Positions 46,767 to 59,997 are shown, numbered from the stretch's first letter. The stretch: 64,000 nt of DNA from Pulicaria dysenterica (GCA_947179395.2 OX359288.1:115956909-116020908), one strand, 5' to 3'. The notes: a model not told the origin generated them from the sequence alone. A program made the numbers and translations.

Positions 46767-47070
46767 GGGCAAATTGCATTAAAACTCAATGAACTTTATC
46801 TTAATTACCAATATATACAATCAACTTTATTTTTTTAAAAATAATACAACAAACTTTTATAATCCTCACATTGTATGAAATTTGTTTACTATGGAAATTA
46901 TGACAAAATTTATTGTATACAATGGTAACCAAACATCAGACACATAAAAAAGTGTTTGCATACAATGAAAGGATTATGAAACTTAACTGTATTATTTTTA
47001 AAACTATAAAGTTTGTTGTATACAATAGTAACTAAGACAAAGTTTATTGCATTTTCATGCAATTTGCCCT
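46767..47070. mobile_element. Foldback MITE just past the VAC14 stop codon
   Basis: GGGCAAATTGCATTAAAACT on the left and its inverted counterpart (reverse complement GGGCAAATTGCATGAAAATG) on the right pair over about 100 bp with mismatches, so almost the whole 304-bp unit folds. The terminal GGGCAAATTGC is shared with the MULE-like element at 2871-4310. It starts 176 bp after the VAC14 stop and may lie in its 3' untranslated region. No target duplication seen. Confidence 0.7.
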
Positions 47071-49309
47071 TATTATTATTATTCTTTACTCTGGACCATT
47101 TTGTTGGTCTTGTGGTTGTGTTATTTTTGTTGAAAACCACAGAGGACCAGAGATTAGATATTTTTGAGTTATAGAGATCCTTTGAATAATATATATTCTT
47201 ATGATAAGAAATCGTAAGGTGGTTTTTGGTGCTATTTTTTTATTTTATCTCGGGACTTGATATTTTGAAACTAAAGTGTGGTTCTGATCATCAGATTTGA
47301 GCATCTTCTTTTGTATTTACACATCGATTCAGAGGTGTATGAGTGGTTGCCGGCTATTATTATTCTTTAATCTCAAAGGATAATCTTCGTTCTTCCTCAC
47401 AATTTTTTTTCACTCTCATGTTACCTCTCTCACATCTGTTTTTGGTTTTTGGTTTGGATTCTGTCTATCGAGTTTCATGTGCATCGGTTTGTGTTTGATG
47501 GTTAGGGGCGATTGTGATTTCTCTTGTTTACGATTTTCTGGTGACTGGAGATGATGTTTGTGGTGGTGGCCAAAGTTCCATAATTAATCAATGGTTAATA
47601 TTTCTAATTGTTCATTAATAGGGGTAATTTAGAAAAATTAAGTCTTATAAGTAATGACTTGTCCACCTTGACGTAATTCATAGTTGGGTAACACTCAAAG
47701 GCATAACATCAACATAAAAAGCATACTATCTTAGTCCTCCACAAACAAACTAAAACACTTCCAAGGCAAATCAGTTACATCTCCTACGGAGAACTTTGGC
47801 ATTACAATGTGCATTATCATAAGTAAGGATATATCATCTCAATGAGTATAGATGTCTCCTACATGGAGCATCTCACCACATCGTACATATTACAACACAT
47901 GAACCATCACAAAGTGTATGAACATCTTTTATATGAGGCATTCACCACATTGTACATTGTTTGATCATCAATTAATCACTTAGAATAATTGTGCATTGAC
48001 TATCTCCAATCTATGGAGTATTGACATCATATTAACATCCCATAACAATAACATATATCTTAAACTCATTACCAAACATAAACATACATGATGACTTAAA
48101 AACTTATAAAGATAAGTATCCGTAGGATGTATTCACTTGGAGGGTGTGATGAGGATTATCAACTAACCCAAAGGCAACAAGGCACAAGTAGCTCTAATTA
48201 ACTCTAATCTCTAAAAAAGATTAAAACCAATCACCACTTAATAATTCTTACTCGAACGAATGATTCAAGTTTCAACTATGGTTATATAAGGTCCAAACCT
48301 TTCATATGACTCGTTTTCTAATCGCTTGACAATTCAATAATGTTCAAGCCGAACAACGCATATAAACAAAGTTCTAATTGGGATAAGAACTCTTAATACA
48401 CATTAGAAATTGTATCAATGCATTCCAAGATGTTTAAAGGGAGTTTAGGTTCAAACTTATTAGAACCTGAACTTGCTTGCATAAAAAACATACTTCAAAA
48501 TTGACCTTTATGCATTGTACCAACATTTTACGCACTAAAACATTTTATTTAGTCTTTGATATCTGAAAGTAACTTAAAGTAGACTCCAAGTGCTTTCCAA
48601 CAATATATGATATGACTTCTTACGATTTTTTTCGATTTTTATAAATCTGGTTAAATTCCACCGTCGGGCTCGCGCTGCGAGACATACTCCTCGTGGTGCA
48701 AAAAGAACTATGCAGATCATCATTTGCTTCTTTCCAAGTCTAAAACTAATCTTTTGCAACCCAAATCAAATTTAATCAATTGGACTCTTAAAATGTCATC
48801 AAAACAGAACCAAAAACACCATAAACAAGCATATAATATTTAAGTGGGGGTTTAGCTCTAATTCCATCTCATTAGTACCCTAGGAGTTAGTTGCAAACCA
48901 CCCCCGAGGTGGCATTAAAAGTCCAAATGTTCTCCACTTTCTTGCTTCTATTTTGTAGCCACAAAAGAAATTGCTGTTGAACTTATGTGTTTTACCACGT
49001 GGGCTTCTTGTTTCAATGATGAAGATAGTCTACTACTTGAGTCTAACTCAAAAGCTACTCGTATGGTTTGAGCTTAATGCAATGACCAAAAGTAAGCCCT
49101 TTCATTGGGCTATCTAGATGAAAACATGCCCTGGTTTCATTAATTATGGTTAAAAACCAATGCGTAGAACATCGTTTTAAACACTAAAACCCGAGTTCTC
49201 GATCCTATGCATCAATATTTACATAACCTACAAAATCTATAAGAGATGATAATAAACAATATCTCTTGGTAAAAGAGTATGCAGAATGCTCTTCAAGGCT
49301 CATTTGCAT
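47071..49309. other. Intergenic between the convergent VAC14 and ankyrin genes
   Basis: No gene found. The part from about 47,630 to 49,200 looks like old repeat sequence, with a GC-rich patch CGGGCTCGCGCTGCGAGAC at 48,664-48,682 on an AT-rich background, but I could not assign it to a family. The last part includes the 3' end of the ankyrin gene. Confidence 0.45.
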
Positions 49310-51509
49310 TTACAGAGCGTATATTCTTTCATGGTCAGACTCATCATCTGAAATATTAGCCGAATATGTCCATGAAAAAGACTTGCTCCCACTCGCCCTC
49401 CTAATCCGCCTCTGAGAGTCGTTGCCGATAAATCCGTGTTGCTTGCAAATATAATAACACAAACTCGCAAGTGTCCCGACTAGAATCGGGACACCAACAA
49501 CAGTAATTGTTATCGCCATCCATGCACTTCTTTTCCCAACAACCACGAAAGCAATCGAACAGAAAGCCCCACAAGTACTTATCCCAGCAGCCCACATTAA
49601 CTTATTCACAACCGAAACAATCTGTCTCTGGGCCCGCGTGTCCCACGCCACTAATGTGATTTGAACCACCACAACGGCTAATGATATAAACAGTGATGTG
49701 GCATTAAACAAACAGAAGGCTCGAAAAGCTGGAGTATGAGCAATATCTGCTTCACCAGCTTCTTTACCCGAGTTCTTATACTGCCCAGGGAGATTAAAGA
49801 TGGCCAAGAAAGCTATGGAAGCGAATAAAACAGCAACAACCGTGAGGGAATTTATGGTGTTTTGAACAGCTTCCCTGTGAATCTTTTTGAGTTCTTTAGC
49901 AATGCCCGAAACTCGTCTTTGTGTTTGCTCATTTTGTAGAAGTTGTGAGTGGACTTCGTGTTTGATGTCACTCACGGTTCTTTTGAGTTGCATCTCTTCA
50001 TCGACTCTGCCAACATATCGGGCGTGTTTGGCCCCAGCTTCAGTTAGAGCTTCCATAATTTCTAACTTTGGAGGTCCATAGTTCAGTTTATCAGCTATAT
50101 CCATGGCCGTTTCTTGGTGATGATTGATAACATTCACACTAATCGAGTTGAAGTTCAGCAACAGGCTAACAATCTGTTGAACAATTTAAAACACATAATT
50201 TCAAAATAAGCTTTTAAAGAAATTTACACCATTCATGATTAACTAAGAAATGAATGAAAAAGGTACCTGTGATCTGCATTTTCTTGTAGCTATATGAATA
50301 GCAGTGTTACCCTTTTTGTCACGCTCGTTTAAAATCGAATGATCTGCATCCAATAAATCTTCCACCACATCAGTACTCTTCCCTTTCACAGCCATATGAA
50401 GTGCGGTTTGACCCTTTTTATCTTTAATTGACACGATGCCCGGATCTCTATCAATAAGTGTTTTCACCATACTAGTTTTATCATATCTAGCTGCTGTATG
50501 CAATGCGGTTTTCCCATTTTTCCTCACTATCCTTATGCAAGTAAGATCTGTATCTAAAATAGCATTTACAACATCCAGATGATCCTTCACAGCTGCTGAA
50601 TACAATGGGCTCGTGTTCTTCCCATCACATACTTTACAAAGCTCAGGCCATAACCCCAAAAGTTCTTTTACGATCCCTGGATCATAATAGCAAACGTAAG
50701 ATAAAAAAAATCCAATCTTTTACAACATCAGATTGAGAAAATAAAAACAACTTCAAACTACACCAAGGTACTAGGTATTTGGAGGTTTTAAGGTAAGTAT
50801 AGCGGTTTGGATTCGACTGTTATATTAAACTCATGCTGCATATTATCGGTTACAACTTCAGCCCCTTGACAGTTGACACTTTTCTTTCATGAGATTATTA
50901 TAGCAAAAGTTGTACAAATGAAAATAAACATAAGTTTGAATTAGGCCATGGCTTCAGTAAATAAATAGTTGTAATTAAGAGACATAATATACACCTCCAA
51001 GATTGATTATTTATTGCAGCAAAGTTAACTCTTAATTAGGGTTGACAAATTCACAAAATTCAAACAAATTCAATGCATTTGTAAACGTGAATAGCTCAGA
51101 TTTCGAGCAAATAATGAATTCCTTAAAGCAATTTTGATAGAAGCAAATTGATATGATCTAGGGTTTGGAGATATTAAAGTAAAATTTCTAAGTTACCTAA
51201 ATGACCTCGTACAGCTGCGATGTGAAAAGCATTGAAATCTGCTTTAGACCTAATCTTCACGGTTTCAAGATCACAGAACTTGAGCAAATACTTAAACACT
51301 TCCTGGAAGTCGTTCTCCGCCGCGATGTACAGCGCCGTCTCTCCGGCGTCGTTTTGCGTCGTCATCAGAGCAGACACCGCAGCTGTGTCGGAATCTTCAT
51401 CGTCGTTTGTGATCAGTTTTAGGGATTCAAGATCGCCCGATCGGACTGCCGAGAAGAGCGATTGATGCGAGATGAATCGAAGTGATTTGGATGATGAATC
51501 CATAATCAT
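49310..51509 (-). CDS. Ankyrin-repeat protein with PGG transmembrane domain (At2g01680/ITN1-like)
   Basis: Three minus-strand exons (51509-51197, 50676-50267, 50173-49310) give 528 residues with GT-AG junctions in frame. The N-terminal half (about 15-270) holds ankyrin repeats, for example GETALYIAAEND, GKTALHTAARYD, GQTALHMAVKGKS and GNTAIHIATRK. After a charged linker (IKHEVHSQLLQNEQTQRRVS) comes the PGG domain from about residue 338 (HREAVQNTINSLTVVAVLFA), where the name-giving motif reads LPGQY. Four membrane segments follow (about 350-368, 393-417, 433-454, 458-483). The tail is cytosolic, with NDSQRRIRRASGSKSFSW. Members such as ITN1 sit at the plasma membrane and act in salt and ABA responses; this one is closest, from memory, to At2g01680, whose function is not established. 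An ATG at 51,503 is an equally good start and would shorten it by two residues. Confidence 0.95.
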
Positions 51510-52177
51510 CGAGTGAAAACCGAAAAGCCCAGCTCAATTCCTCTCTTTTTCTCTCTCTTATCTTCTTGCTAAGTAACAAATTCAACGGTGAGAAGAACAG
51601 CGAATCTTTCTTTCTTTCTTTCTTTCCACTAATTTGCACACTAGTATCAATAATTGCTGGTGGGGTTCCATTTGTTGCTTATAATATTCCTCTCATCGAC
51701 CCTAATTTGTTTTTTTCTGCTGTAAAAATTCATCAAATTTCATGGGTTTGGAAGTGATCGAGACTTGTTTTACTATTTGTTTTTATAGTTTTTATGAAAC
51801 TCGGTCGGCGGCAAGTTTACGCCGGCGATGAGTTTAAAAGTCACTAATTAATTAGTCCTTATAAATCCATAAATTTCATATACAACCCCTTTACTTTTGA
51901 ATATGCCAATTTGTAGGTATTATCAAAATGAGTTAATAGACCATAAGGACGTCAACCAACCATTGACGTCTTGACGACTCTCTCTAGGATTTAATTTTAT
52001 TAGAGTTCCATTATGTCGAGGTCGTAAAAAAAGTGGGTTAGATGTGTCAAAAAAATGGGTCAAAAGTGTTATTGTTTTATACGCGTTGAGTTATTAATAA
52101 TATTATTTCCGTTCAAAAATTAATAATATTATTTGACACAAGCGTGCTATTAAATACCAAAACACCACATCTATCTA
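51510..52177. other. Upstream region of the ankyrin gene
   Basis: Probable promoter and leader of the minus-strand ankyrin gene, including a (TTTC)n tract at 51,605-51,627, then unassigned AT-rich sequence up to the Helitron. Confidence 0.45.
51605..51627. repeat. TTTC microsatellite
   Basis: About five TTTC units, roughly 100 bp upstream of the ankyrin start codon (GAAA on the coding strand). Confidence 0.85.
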
Positions 52178-52950
52178 TCTATATCTATATATAAAAAACA
52201 TGCAAATTTTCTAAAAATTATTATTAAATCAATCTTAATTAACCAATAGGAACCCTCAATTGCAAAATTAATCCATTATCAAAAACAATTTTAACAAGAT
52301 TCGGAATTTTAAATCAATTGCAAAATTGATCGATTCAATTTTAAATCAATTGGAGGGGTTTGATGAAAATTGTGAGGGGGAATTTATAAAACATGTGAGG
52401 GACTTTTAAGAAAAGATGAGAGGGTTATATAAAAATTGTAAATTAATGTAATTAATTATGGGCTGTTTATAAATTATGTTTAATAGCCTGTGATATAATT
52501 TGTTTAGATAAAAAATAATTATATATTTACGACCGTCTCATTTTTATTTACGTTTTGGTGTAAATTTTATTGTAAAATGACACTTTTTTAAAATTAGTAT
52601 ATTCTTAATTTTTTGTTATCCATTAATAGTAGTGGGTATTCTTAAATGAAAATGATTTCATCAGATATAAAACTTTCGGTTAAGTTTCAAAGAAGACAAT
52701 TTCTTCTAATGTTGTGTTTTGCTATGACGATTAACAAAAGTCAAGTACAGTCACTTTCAGAAGTCGGTTTATTCCTCAGGAAACCTGTGTTTACACATGA
52801 TCAATTATGTATTGTCGTTGCACGTGTTAGAAGTAAAAAAGATTAAAAATTTTTGGTGATATTTCATTTATTGCATTATATTTATTTAAAAATTTTAATA
52901 TTTCAAATACACTTCCGAAATACCCGTGCGTGCACGGGTCATTAAACTAG
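52178..52950 (+). mobile_element. Helitron, copy B, with helicase remnant
   Basis: Begins TCTATATCTATATATAAAAA in a run of TCTA units (the exact first base could also be 52,170, 52,174 or 52,184) and ends ATTAAACTAG before a host T. A near-perfect hairpin ACCCGTGCGTGCACGGGT lies 8 bases before the end. Homologous to copy A at 5694-6958 along both arms, but it keeps about 250 bp of helicase coding that copy A lost. Confidence 0.82.
52646..52846 (+). pseudogene. PIF1-type Helitron helicase, C-terminal remnant
   Basis: The 66-codon frame reads LCFAMTINKSQVQSLSEVGL and then KPVFTHDQLCIVVARVRSKK before a stop. These are the last conserved motifs of the PIF1-like helicase of plant Rep/helicase Helitron proteins (usual forms AMTINKSQGQSL and QLYVA-SRV-SK-G). 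Changes at the SQGQ glycine and the VSR serine, and the loss of everything upstream, show it is dead. Confidence 0.8.
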
Positions 52951-53494
52951 TATGTATAGAAAACATTGCAACATATTTACACTCAAAACTACTATTAGGC
53001 CTCCTACTTTTTCTTTAGATTTCTTAGCAACTCAATTTTAATTTTCGATATTAATATAGAATTATAATTAGCAAATAGAATCAGGAAGATTACACATTTA
53101 TAACTAATATAATTATTATAATAACTAGGTGTTTAGTATGATTGACATAATTTTGTATTTAAAAAAAAAGTGATATGATTATGATGGTGTGATTACTATC
53201 ACCACTCCACTCTCCTTTACAATAATGAAATTTAGTTTTACTTTTGTTTTTTAGATTGAAATGTGTGATACCTAAAATATGACACCCTTTGGTGTGTAAA
53301 TACATTTGTGTAAGAGTGTTCGGTAAAAGTAGTTTAAAGTAAGTTATAGATGGCGCTAGACCTCTTTTTTTAACGTCAACAAATTTCAATAAAAACGAAA
53401 AATTAACAAGATATTAGAAAAGAAACAAATCAAAGAAACAAAATATGAAAGAGAAAAACTAATTACATTGGAAACAAATCAATAGGAGAGCAAC
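52951..53494. other. Intergenic, no gene recognised
   Basis: AT-rich sequence without supported coding or repeat boundaries. Confidence 0.5.
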
Positions 53495-53870
53495 ATTAAA
53501 TCATCTAATTGATCCTCTTCAAGCTTCCTTTAGCATTCATTCAGAAGAAAGTCCTTGGATTAGTAGAAACGACCTACACAAAATCTCCTTTAACTCTTCA
53601 TGAACAACTTCATCCCCCTTACTTTCCAAATGGACCCAACAGTATGTGTATATAACTAAGTTGAAGGCATCCAACTTTGCACCTCTAAAATTCGAGTTTT
53701 CTCCCAATTTAAAGTGATTCAGTCAAATCTTGAGGGGGATCAATCCTCTACCATTTATTAATCTCTTATAATAATTCCTGAGAAATTCAATTTCATAAAG
53801 AGATCCTCAGTTTCATATTTAGCTTCACAAACGAGGCATACCTTTGGGTCCGTGAGAATATTTCTCCTTG
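53495..53870 (-). pseudogene. LINE-type remnant, C-terminal region
   Basis: On the minus strand, LTDPKVCLVCEAKYETEDLF resembles the zinc-binding pattern after LINE reverse transcriptase. Downstream pieces such as DAFNLVIYTYCW and VVHEELKEILCRSFL fit the usual W-x-x-W and final helix region. Several stops and frameshifts are present. Similarity is weak, and the call rests on order and spacing. Confidence 0.4.
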
Positions 53871-54937
53871 CTAGGTTGCTATTAGGCGAAGAGTATAGCT
53901 TTTTCTAATCCAAACCAACCCAAATGTCACATTAACTGACACATCAGTTTTTTTTTACTTTTTTCTTCTCAACCCAAACTCAACTCACAACCTAAGTAAC
54001 ACCCATTCTTCGACCCAAATCAACCCAAAATATTTTCTCTCTCCTTACCACTTATAAAACAAAAAAAAAGAAAAAAGAAATAAAAAGAAAAAGAAAAAGC
54101 TGACAACTCTCTCCCTCCTCTCTCGGTTTGGTGAACCCAAGGAGTGTTGAACTCGAAGCCAACCCAAACCCCCGTAGGAGAGTTCAACGAGCAACCCGAA
54201 GGTTACCCGAGCAAGAGCCCGAAGGCTATACGGATGGCCTTAGTGGCTATCCTTATAATCAAATCTCAATCATAAACTAAACCAAAATTTTCATATATTT
54301 TTTAATAAAATAATCGTTGTGGTGAGACAAACATAAAAGTTCAGAAAAAAGTTTAACAACTTATTTTGTTTGCAGCATACAAGTATAAAAGAAAAAAACA
54401 TGGCAACAGTTTTAGTTTTTTTTTTTTTTCTTTGGTTAGTTTGGAACGGCATAGCAAGAGATTAAATATTGCGGTCAAAGTTAGGGGGCCTAACTCCAAT
54501 GCATAACATGAATCATATAAAGAAATGTGAATATAAATTCTCCACATGGATGGTTAAGTCTTTAATATATATACCAAATTAAATAAATATTTATACTGGG
54601 TTTAATTATTTATGTGTTTATATTAAAATGATATATTCTTTACCGACTTTATAACTAGAATAAACGGTTTCCTTTGACCAATGATGATATTTTAACAGTT
54701 TAATCAGCGAAAAATTCTATGAAAGTTGTTATACGCAAAATTTCATCAATGCAATGCAGGAGATGATTTGTATATAAAAAAAATTTATCTATTAAATGTT
54801 ATTATTTTTATTTGTAAGTAGTCTATTATATTTATCATTTTCATGTGTATAATGTTATCGTTTTAAATGATGTATATTGTTATCATTTTTATCTGGAAAA
54901 TGTTATTATTTTCAACTGAAAACTGTTATTATTTTCG
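53871..54937. other. Intergenic, no gene recognised
   Basis: Includes a pyrimidine/purine-rich low-complexity patch at about 54,058-54,125 and repeated TGTTAT(T/C)ATTTT motifs at about 54,795-54,937. The latter continue after the MULE-like insertion at 56,025. Confidence 0.5.
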
Positions 54938-56024
54938 GAGTTAATTGTACAAATGGTCCTTAAACTTGGCCAAAACTGCCGTTTTGGTCCTTTCAAAGTT
55001 AAACTGGTACAGATGGTCCTTTATGAAGCATTTTGTAGCCAATTTAGTCCTTTTTAACGTTGATCGTTAGTCAACTCCGTTAAATGAGGGGTAATCTGGT
55101 CTTTTTACAGCTTTTCTGATTTTTATTAATTAAAGAATTAATTAAATAATAAAAAATAATACATATCTTTTTTTAATTACAAAATATATATACCCCATTA
55201 AAAAAACACAACACACACTCTCTCCATCTCTCTTCTCTCTCTCTCTCCTCTCTCCCTCTCTTCTCTCTGTCGTTCCTGACCTACAGCCACCGCCACCACC
55301 ATCACCATCCACCTTTCGAACGATTGTGTTTGCAGATCATGTTTGAACGATTGTGTTTGTTTCGAAGATTGTATGTGTGTACGAAGATGGCGGTTGCAGA
55401 TCGTGTTGTAACAGAGGATCAAACTAAGGCTTCCTCCTTTCGAACTCCTAATCGATCAACCTTCATAATCGAGGATTCAACCTTCCTAACTAGGTAAGAT
55501 GAGGCGGCGGCGGCGGTGGGTGTAAACCCTAAACGAATGTGTGGCTTGAAAACCCTAGATCTTTTGCTTTTTCTTTAGAGAGAGAGAAAGAAACAGTGAG
55601 GGAGAGAGAGTGGTGTACGGTTGTTGTTGGTGGTTACCGGCGAGAAAACAGACGGTTGTTGATGGTGTACGGTGGTGGCTGTAGTGAGGGTAGAGAGAGA
55701 GAGAGTAAGAAACAGTGGGTAGAGAGAGAGAGTAAGAAACCCTGCATTGCATCTAATAAAATAATACTATATTTAATTTATATATTAATACTTCATAATA
55801 AATATATAAAATAAGTAAAATTATAAATAAAAATAATAAAATTAAACCAAAGGAGTAAAAATGTCATTTTATCCTCATTTAACGGAGTTGACCAACGGTC
55901 AACGTTAGAAAGGACCAAATTGGCTACAAAATGCTTCATAAATGACCAACTGTACTACTTTAACTTTGAAAGGACCAAACCGGCAGTTTTGACCAAGTTT
56001 AAGGACCATTTGTACAATTAACTC
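54938..56024. mobile_element. MULE-like non-autonomous element, family 2
   Basis: The left end GAGTTAATTGTACAAATGGT and the exact inverted right end enclose 1087 bp. The inverted arms run over at least 150 bp (through CTTAAACTTGGCCAAAACTG). TTATTTTCG flanks both sides (54,929-54,937 and 56,025-56,033), a perfect 9-bp duplication, the hallmark of Mutator-like elements. A CT-rich left arm (55,215-55,268) mirrors GA-rich right tracts (55,578-55,735) around a GC-rich core at 55,270-55,560. No transposase is present. Confidence 0.9.
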
Positions 56025-57239
56025 TTATTTTCGGTTGGAAAACTTATCATTTTTGGCTGGATGAGAGTTAAGAGGGGAAAAAAATGAAAGACATGATTTA
56101 TAGGTTGACAGATTCCCATAATATCCTTTTTTCTATAATTACATCAGTTATTTGTTTAATTAATTAAAATAATGTTATTATTAGATCTTGAGTATTGATT
56201 TTAAAATCTAGTGGTCTAGATTTAGTTTTTGGGATCTATGTTTAAGCATATGACCTATATTGATCCAATTATCTTTATATATATATATATAGGATTATAG
56301 GGGAGGGTTCTGCTACAAAGAAAAAAAAGATACTTAATGTAAGGTGAAATCTGGGCCATAGATCTATTTAAAAGTCAAACAAAAAAAAGTCATTTTTAAC
56401 CAACTTTTCGAAATAAAAAAAATAGAAAAGACTAATATGGTAAATTTAAAAAACGAAAAATTAGAGACAGATACAAGCGTTTGATTCACATATTACATTT
56501 AATAAATAAAATACATCCATTTGATGCATAAAGTACATTCATTTGATGCATGGTTCTTTCTACAAAATTAATTAACAGTGGAAACCAATACCATGAATAA
56601 CAATTTTAAGAATCATTCATACAAAATTGATGAATGCACTACCTGTTTCATAAGATGCACAACCCCTAAAATCAAAATGGTGCACCAGTGGTCACAACAA
56701 AACGAAATACCGGTGGATGTGCTTGAATCCAGAGATGATGAACAACAAAAATCATGGAGGCGACGGCAACACACATCAACGGAAAGCATGGAACCGACTG
56801 TCATAAACCATCCTCTGCACGACAACTGAATCAGGGTCACTGGAAGTTATGTCTTCGTTACACAGATCTGTCGCTGGAGAGAAAGTCGTCGTAGAATAAG
56901 ATTACTCGCTGAAACCTACGGAAAACAGGGAATGCACAATCGACTGACCAACGGCGGCGTGTGCATCAACGGGACCTACACCAAAAGCGGCGGCGGCGTG
57001 TGCATCTGTTATGTGATGCAACGGCGGTTGCAGAGGCGATTAGGGTTCGACAGCTTTAGGCGACTTCACAGCGGCAACAACGGCTTCACGCGTGGCGGTG
57101 TTCGTCGGCAAAATCTTCAGCGGTGGTGGTAGGGGCAAACCATTGACGACAGTGGTTTCGATTTCTTAAATGTATGATGCTGATTAAATTTAGGGACGAC
57201 GGTTTCAGAGTCTTCATAGGGGGAGCCAAAAAGTAGGGT
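56025..57239. other. Repeat-like, GC-richer patch, no gene supported
   Basis: The segment 56,570-57,130 is GC-richer and has short open frames on both strands (for example 56,578-56,829 and 56,932-57,132). Its translations are Gly/Arg/Thr-rich without any domain. It resembles the cores of the neighbouring TIR elements. Confidence 0.4.
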
Positions 57240-58830
57240 TAAAAAGTATACCTTTGGAAAAAGGGTCATCCTATTTGGACCCCTCATAAATCTTAATAGC
57301 CCCCCTAATTAATGCAAATTAGGTAAGCTTTTTTTTTATTGGCTAAATTTGCACAACCTTTTCAAATCATGTCCAATAGCAAGAAGGTCAACATGTCAAC
57401 AACTTTATTAATTAACACAGATTATAATTTTTAAAAAGCTGTAAAATTCCTTGAAAATAACAGTCAAACTTTGGTAATTAAAATCTGTAACTCTTAACAT
57501 GAAGATCAACACTAAAAGGCTCAAACCCTAAACCCATCGATGTATATATATACAAGCAAATGTTAAGGTGTTAATAATACAAAACAAATATCTAAGTAAG
57601 TTTAAATACTCATAATACATACCCATCGATGTATATATATTGTTTTTCTTTTTTCCAAATTTAATGATGAGTCCAGCCAACAACCGGCCACGAGAAGTCC
57701 GGCCTTCAGAACTCCGGCCACCGGAACTTCGCCCACGAAAACAGCTCTCACGCTGGTGAAGGTGGATAACTCCGGCTACTGTTGTCGCAAACCCACAAAA
57801 ATCGGCCAGTCGATGCAAACCCACAGAAATCGACAACCTACTCCGGCCACGAAAACTCCGTACACCGGTGAATGTGAAGAAAGCAACTGCCGTGATGGTG
57901 GCCGGTGAAGGTCGCCGGTGAAAGTTGCCGGTGAAGGTGGCCGGGAAAAGTGGCTCTGAAGTATGGAGAGGAAGAGAGATTGGGAAGGGATTTGAAATGG
58001 TTTTATGGGGAAGAGAAAGATTTTATGGGATAGAGAAAGATTTTATGGGAAAGAGAAAAAATTTAATATAGATTATTTTTAAATTTAATATAAGATTTTT
58101 TTTCTTTAAATTAATATAGATTATTTTCAAAAAAATTACCTTTTTTTTAAACAGAAAACTAAATTTCAAATTTTAATATTTATTTTTATATATTTATAAT
58201 TTTTATAATTGATAATATTCTAATTTTTTATTTCTTGTGATTTTATATATAGTTCGTGCTTAGAATTATTTAATCAACTTATGCCACATAGTTCTGTAGG
58301 ACATTTTGATGTTCCAGAATAATATGATTATATAAATTGTTCATTTTAGTCGTTGTTGTGTTCAATCCATGTTTTGATTTATTATTGTATAGAAAATCAC
58401 ATCTCGAAATTCCGTATATAAGTAAAAAAATTACTTATATAAATAATTAAAAGAAATAGTTAAAAGACATAATTAAAAAAAGAAAAACATATAATTAAAG
58501 AAGCCATCATTAATTAAAATAAATATTTAAAAGAAATAGTAACAAGAAATAATTAAAAAAAAAGAAAAATACATAATTAAAAAGCCATCATTAATTAAAA
58601 GAAATAATAACAAGAAATAATTAAAAAAAGAAAAATATATAATTAAGAAGTCATCATTATTACTATTTTATATAATTAAAGTTGTCATTATTATCATATG
58701 ATTAACTTATTTAAAAAATTAAAAAATATTAAAAAGTCTACTAATAATGACATTTATTTTATGAAATTAATGAAGTAATAATGAAGGGGGTCAACTAGAA
58801 TTTGGAGGGGGCCATATAGAAAAACCCAAA
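57240..58830. mobile_element. Probable TIR element, boundaries approximate
   Basis: Left TTGGACCCCTCATAAATC...AATAGCCCCCCT (57,277-57,308) and the reverse complement of the right end (TGGCCCCCTCCAAATTCTAG..TTGACCCCCTTC) align over about 45 bases. Inside are AT-rich flanks, a GC-rich CCGG-laden core (57,660-57,960) and a 21-bp triplication GATTTTATGGGAAAGAGAAA (about 57,998-58,062). No target duplication was found. Confidence 0.4.
58448..58660. repeat. A-rich tandem repeat, about three copies
   Basis: Units of roughly 65-80 bp share AAGAAATA, AATTAAAAAAAGAAAAA, TATAATTAA and GCCATCATTAATTAAA, with small indels. Confidence 0.75.
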
Positions 58831-59132
58831 ATATAATCTTAAACAAATAATTTATTAACCTGCGTCCGCCATCATTGTATCACAATAACCAATAAAACAA
58901 AACCTATAAAACCTATATATAAATATTGGGAACGTAAAACACCAGGGAAGAAAAAAGATAAGATTGACTAAACATTTATCCCAATAATCAAGAAAGTCAG
59001 TTACTAGGAAATAGGTTTCGGTATAAAAAAAACAGCAAAATTCGCATATGCCCTTCAGCCAGAAAAGCCATGTGTCACCTATATGTTTCACCTCACCATT
59101 TTTACCTTAAATATCTTTTTATTTGAACCTAA

Positions 59133-59228
<96 letters not shown>

Positions 59229-59670
59229 CTGTATACATTAGAGGATATTTTTGGAATAACAAAAATTAACCACCGTGATATATCTCATTCACGCATTCTA
59301 AAGTGATAAGGATGGTTTATCATTTATCTATTACATAAATATTACTTTTATTAATAATAGTGTACACGAGAAACAAATTAATATTACACTAAAAACTTTT
59401 AACCTAATTAATTTTATATAATTTTTTAAAGTATGTATAAAAATTTTACTTACGTACCGAAAAATCGAATGGATATAACACTAGTTAATTCAGCAACACT
59501 AATTATAAATATAAAAAGAATCAATTAAACTAATGGACCAAAAGTGTTGCCATCGGAAAGGTAAGTGTTCATTTCAAAATTTCTAAAGCAAGGCTAATAA
59601 AGATCTAAATAACACCTGTGAATCATTAAGGTAACGTCTGTCTATCACGAGGTTTTATGATTAAATCTAA
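58831..59670. other. Intergenic with a CT/AT microsatellite
   Basis: No gene seen. The only notable feature is the compound microsatellite at 59,131-59,222. Confidence 0.5.
59131..59222. repeat. Compound (CT)n(AT)n microsatellite
   Basis: About 13 CT units pass directly into about 31 AT units. Confidence 0.95.
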
Positions 59671-59961
59671 AGAGTTAATTACTGATTTGGTTCCTGTGGT
59701 TAGCACTTTTTTACTGGTTTTGTCCCTAACTTTGAAAAACTACGTGGATAGTCCTTACTGTAGCAAAGTTGTTGCACGTTTGGTCATACTATAGCAAAGT
59801 TGTTGCATGGTTGGTCCATCTTCAACTTGAAAAGACCAATATGCCCTTACCCTTTTAATTTTTCATTTTCTTTAATTATTAATCAATATTTAAATATTAT
59901 TTAATATTTATTTTCTTTTTTAATAATAATTAATATATCAGAATAATAAAACCTAACCCCC

Positions 59962-59997
<36 letters not shown>

